A stretch of 6,384 nucleotides of DNA from Gemmatimonadaceae bacterium (GTDB lineage Bacteria > Gemmatimonadota > Gemmatimonadetes > Gemmatimonadales > Gemmatimonadaceae): contig JANWKK010000029.1 of assembly GCA_025451425.1 (NCBI GenBank), positions 1 to 6,384 of the forward strand, given 5' to 3'. Position 1 is the stretch's first letter. The number at the start of each line of letters is the position of its first letter. The notes beneath the pieces are model-generated. The model was given only the letters and a program-made list of their open reading frames with translations, was not told the DNA's origin and did not search any database. Shown one piece after another: positions 5,801 through 6,384 of the stretch. A program made the position numbers and the translations under genes.

Positions 5801-6384
5801 CACACTCGCCGCAGATGGCGGCCGACCGAAAAGGCGCTGCCCAGGAATCCCATCAGTGCGCCACCGGCGATGCCCACGAGCGCAACGGTCTGGTCGAAGA
5901 AAATGGTCTGGAAATTCAGATACGCGCCGACCACATGGATCGCGAGCCACGTTAGGCATAGCGCGAGGGCGCCGCCGAGCACGCCCTTGATGAAGCCTTC
6001 GATGAGGAAGGGACGGCGCACGTAGCCATCGGTTGCGCCGACAAGACGCATGATCGAGATCTCACGGCTTCTCGCGAGAACCGCCATGCGGATCGTTGCG
6101 CCGATGATGATCACCGCCACTGCGGCAAAGGCCAGCCCCAACGCAACACCGGCAACGCCCGCGATGTTGCGAAGGCGATAGAGTTGTGTGATCCACTCTT
6201 CGCCAAAGCGAACGTCATCGACGAACGTCAGGGCCTTGAGCCTGTCGGCCACGTGATGCACCGACTCCGGATCCCGGTACCCCGGCTTCAGGTGGATGTC
6301 GATCGACGCCGGCAGGAATTCCGCTTCGAAAACGTCCTTGAACTCGCCGAGCTCACGGCGAGCGCGCTCGAGCGCCTGCTCCTG
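5800..6384 (-). CDS. ftsX: Cell division protein FtsX, C-terminal part
   Basis: Membrane subunit of the FtsEX complex, an ABC-transporter-like machine that passes ATP hydrolysis by FtsE to a periplasmic cell-wall hydrolase or activator. The frame enters at the right edge already inside the gene; 194 residues are visible of the roughly 290-300 usual. Residues 1-75 belong to the extracellular domain, with FLPASIDIHLKPGYRDPE at 23-40 and LTFVDDVRFGEEW at 52-64, both typical of FtsX. Three membrane segments follow at about 76-99, 132-154 and 166-185, the usual last three of four. Between the first two of these lies the cytoplasmic loop RSREISIMRLVGATDGYVRR (105-124), the family hallmark that faces FtsE. 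The TGA stop (5802-5800) overlaps the start of the EnvC-like gene. ftsE would be expected just beyond the right edge. Confidence 0.95.
   Translation of the reverse strand, partial: QEQALERARRELGEFKDVFEAEFLPASIDIHLKPGYRDPESVHHVADRLKALTFVDDVRFGEEWITQLYRLRNIAGVAGVALGLAFAAVAVIIIGATIRMAVLARSREISIMRLVGATDGYVRRPFLIEGFIKGVLGGALALCLTWLAIHVVGAYLNFQTIFFDQTVALVGIAGGALMGFLGSAFSVGRHLRRV

Noticed and set aside
5801..5959. N-terminal extension of the EnvC-like protein to 5959
   Set aside because: It would overlap ftsX by about 160 nt and bury the clear signal peptide 60 residues in.
4865..6025. Plus-strand open frame (386 codons) opposite the EnvC-like gene and ftsX
   Set aside because: Spans two real genes on the other strand, mirrors their codon bias and has no domain features.

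Overview
The window is GC-rich chromosomal DNA (roughly 60% G+C by eye) from a Gram-negative-type bacterium. All six protein genes lie on the minus strand, so the order of transcription runs from high to low coordinates. The FtsX, LytM-factor and malic enzyme sequences, together with the AGCT-rich intergenic DNA, suggest Gemmatimonadota or a neighbouring phylum. That placement is an inference from sequence flavour, not a database result. No tRNA, rRNA, CRISPR array, transposase or phage gene was seen.

Right-hand block (6384 to 4601): the C-terminal part of ftsX overlaps by one base (TGATG) a secreted coiled-coil plus LytM/M23 protein of EnvC type. This is the classic divisome pair in which the FtsEX transporter controls peptidoglycan hydrolysis across the membrane. 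The LytM domain has lost three of the five usual zinc-site residues, as in E. coli EnvC, so it should activate an amidase rather than cut peptidoglycan itself.

Middle block (4604 to 4111): about 490 bases without a gene. Most of it is one large imperfect palindrome, with arms of about 160 to 170 nt, a perfect 47-nt core in each arm, an inner 12-bp hairpin and about ten times more AGCT tetramers than expected. Its right end takes in the stop codon of the EnvC-like gene. This is the most unusual feature of the window.

Left-hand block (4110 to 1): a 71-residue eight-cysteine zinc-ribbon protein of unknown function overlaps by 8 nt the gene for endonuclease IV (nfo, AP-site repair). After a 57-nt gap come maeB (malic enzyme with a C-terminal phosphotransacetylase-like domain) and, 6 nt further on, pckA (ATP-type phosphoenolpyruvate carboxykinase, cut by the window edge). 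maeB and pckA together are the decarboxylating enzymes that turn C4 acids (malate, oxaloacetate) into pyruvate and phosphoenolpyruvate, so this looks like a small gluconeogenic/anaplerotic operon. Whether it shares a promoter with nfo cannot be told from the sequence.
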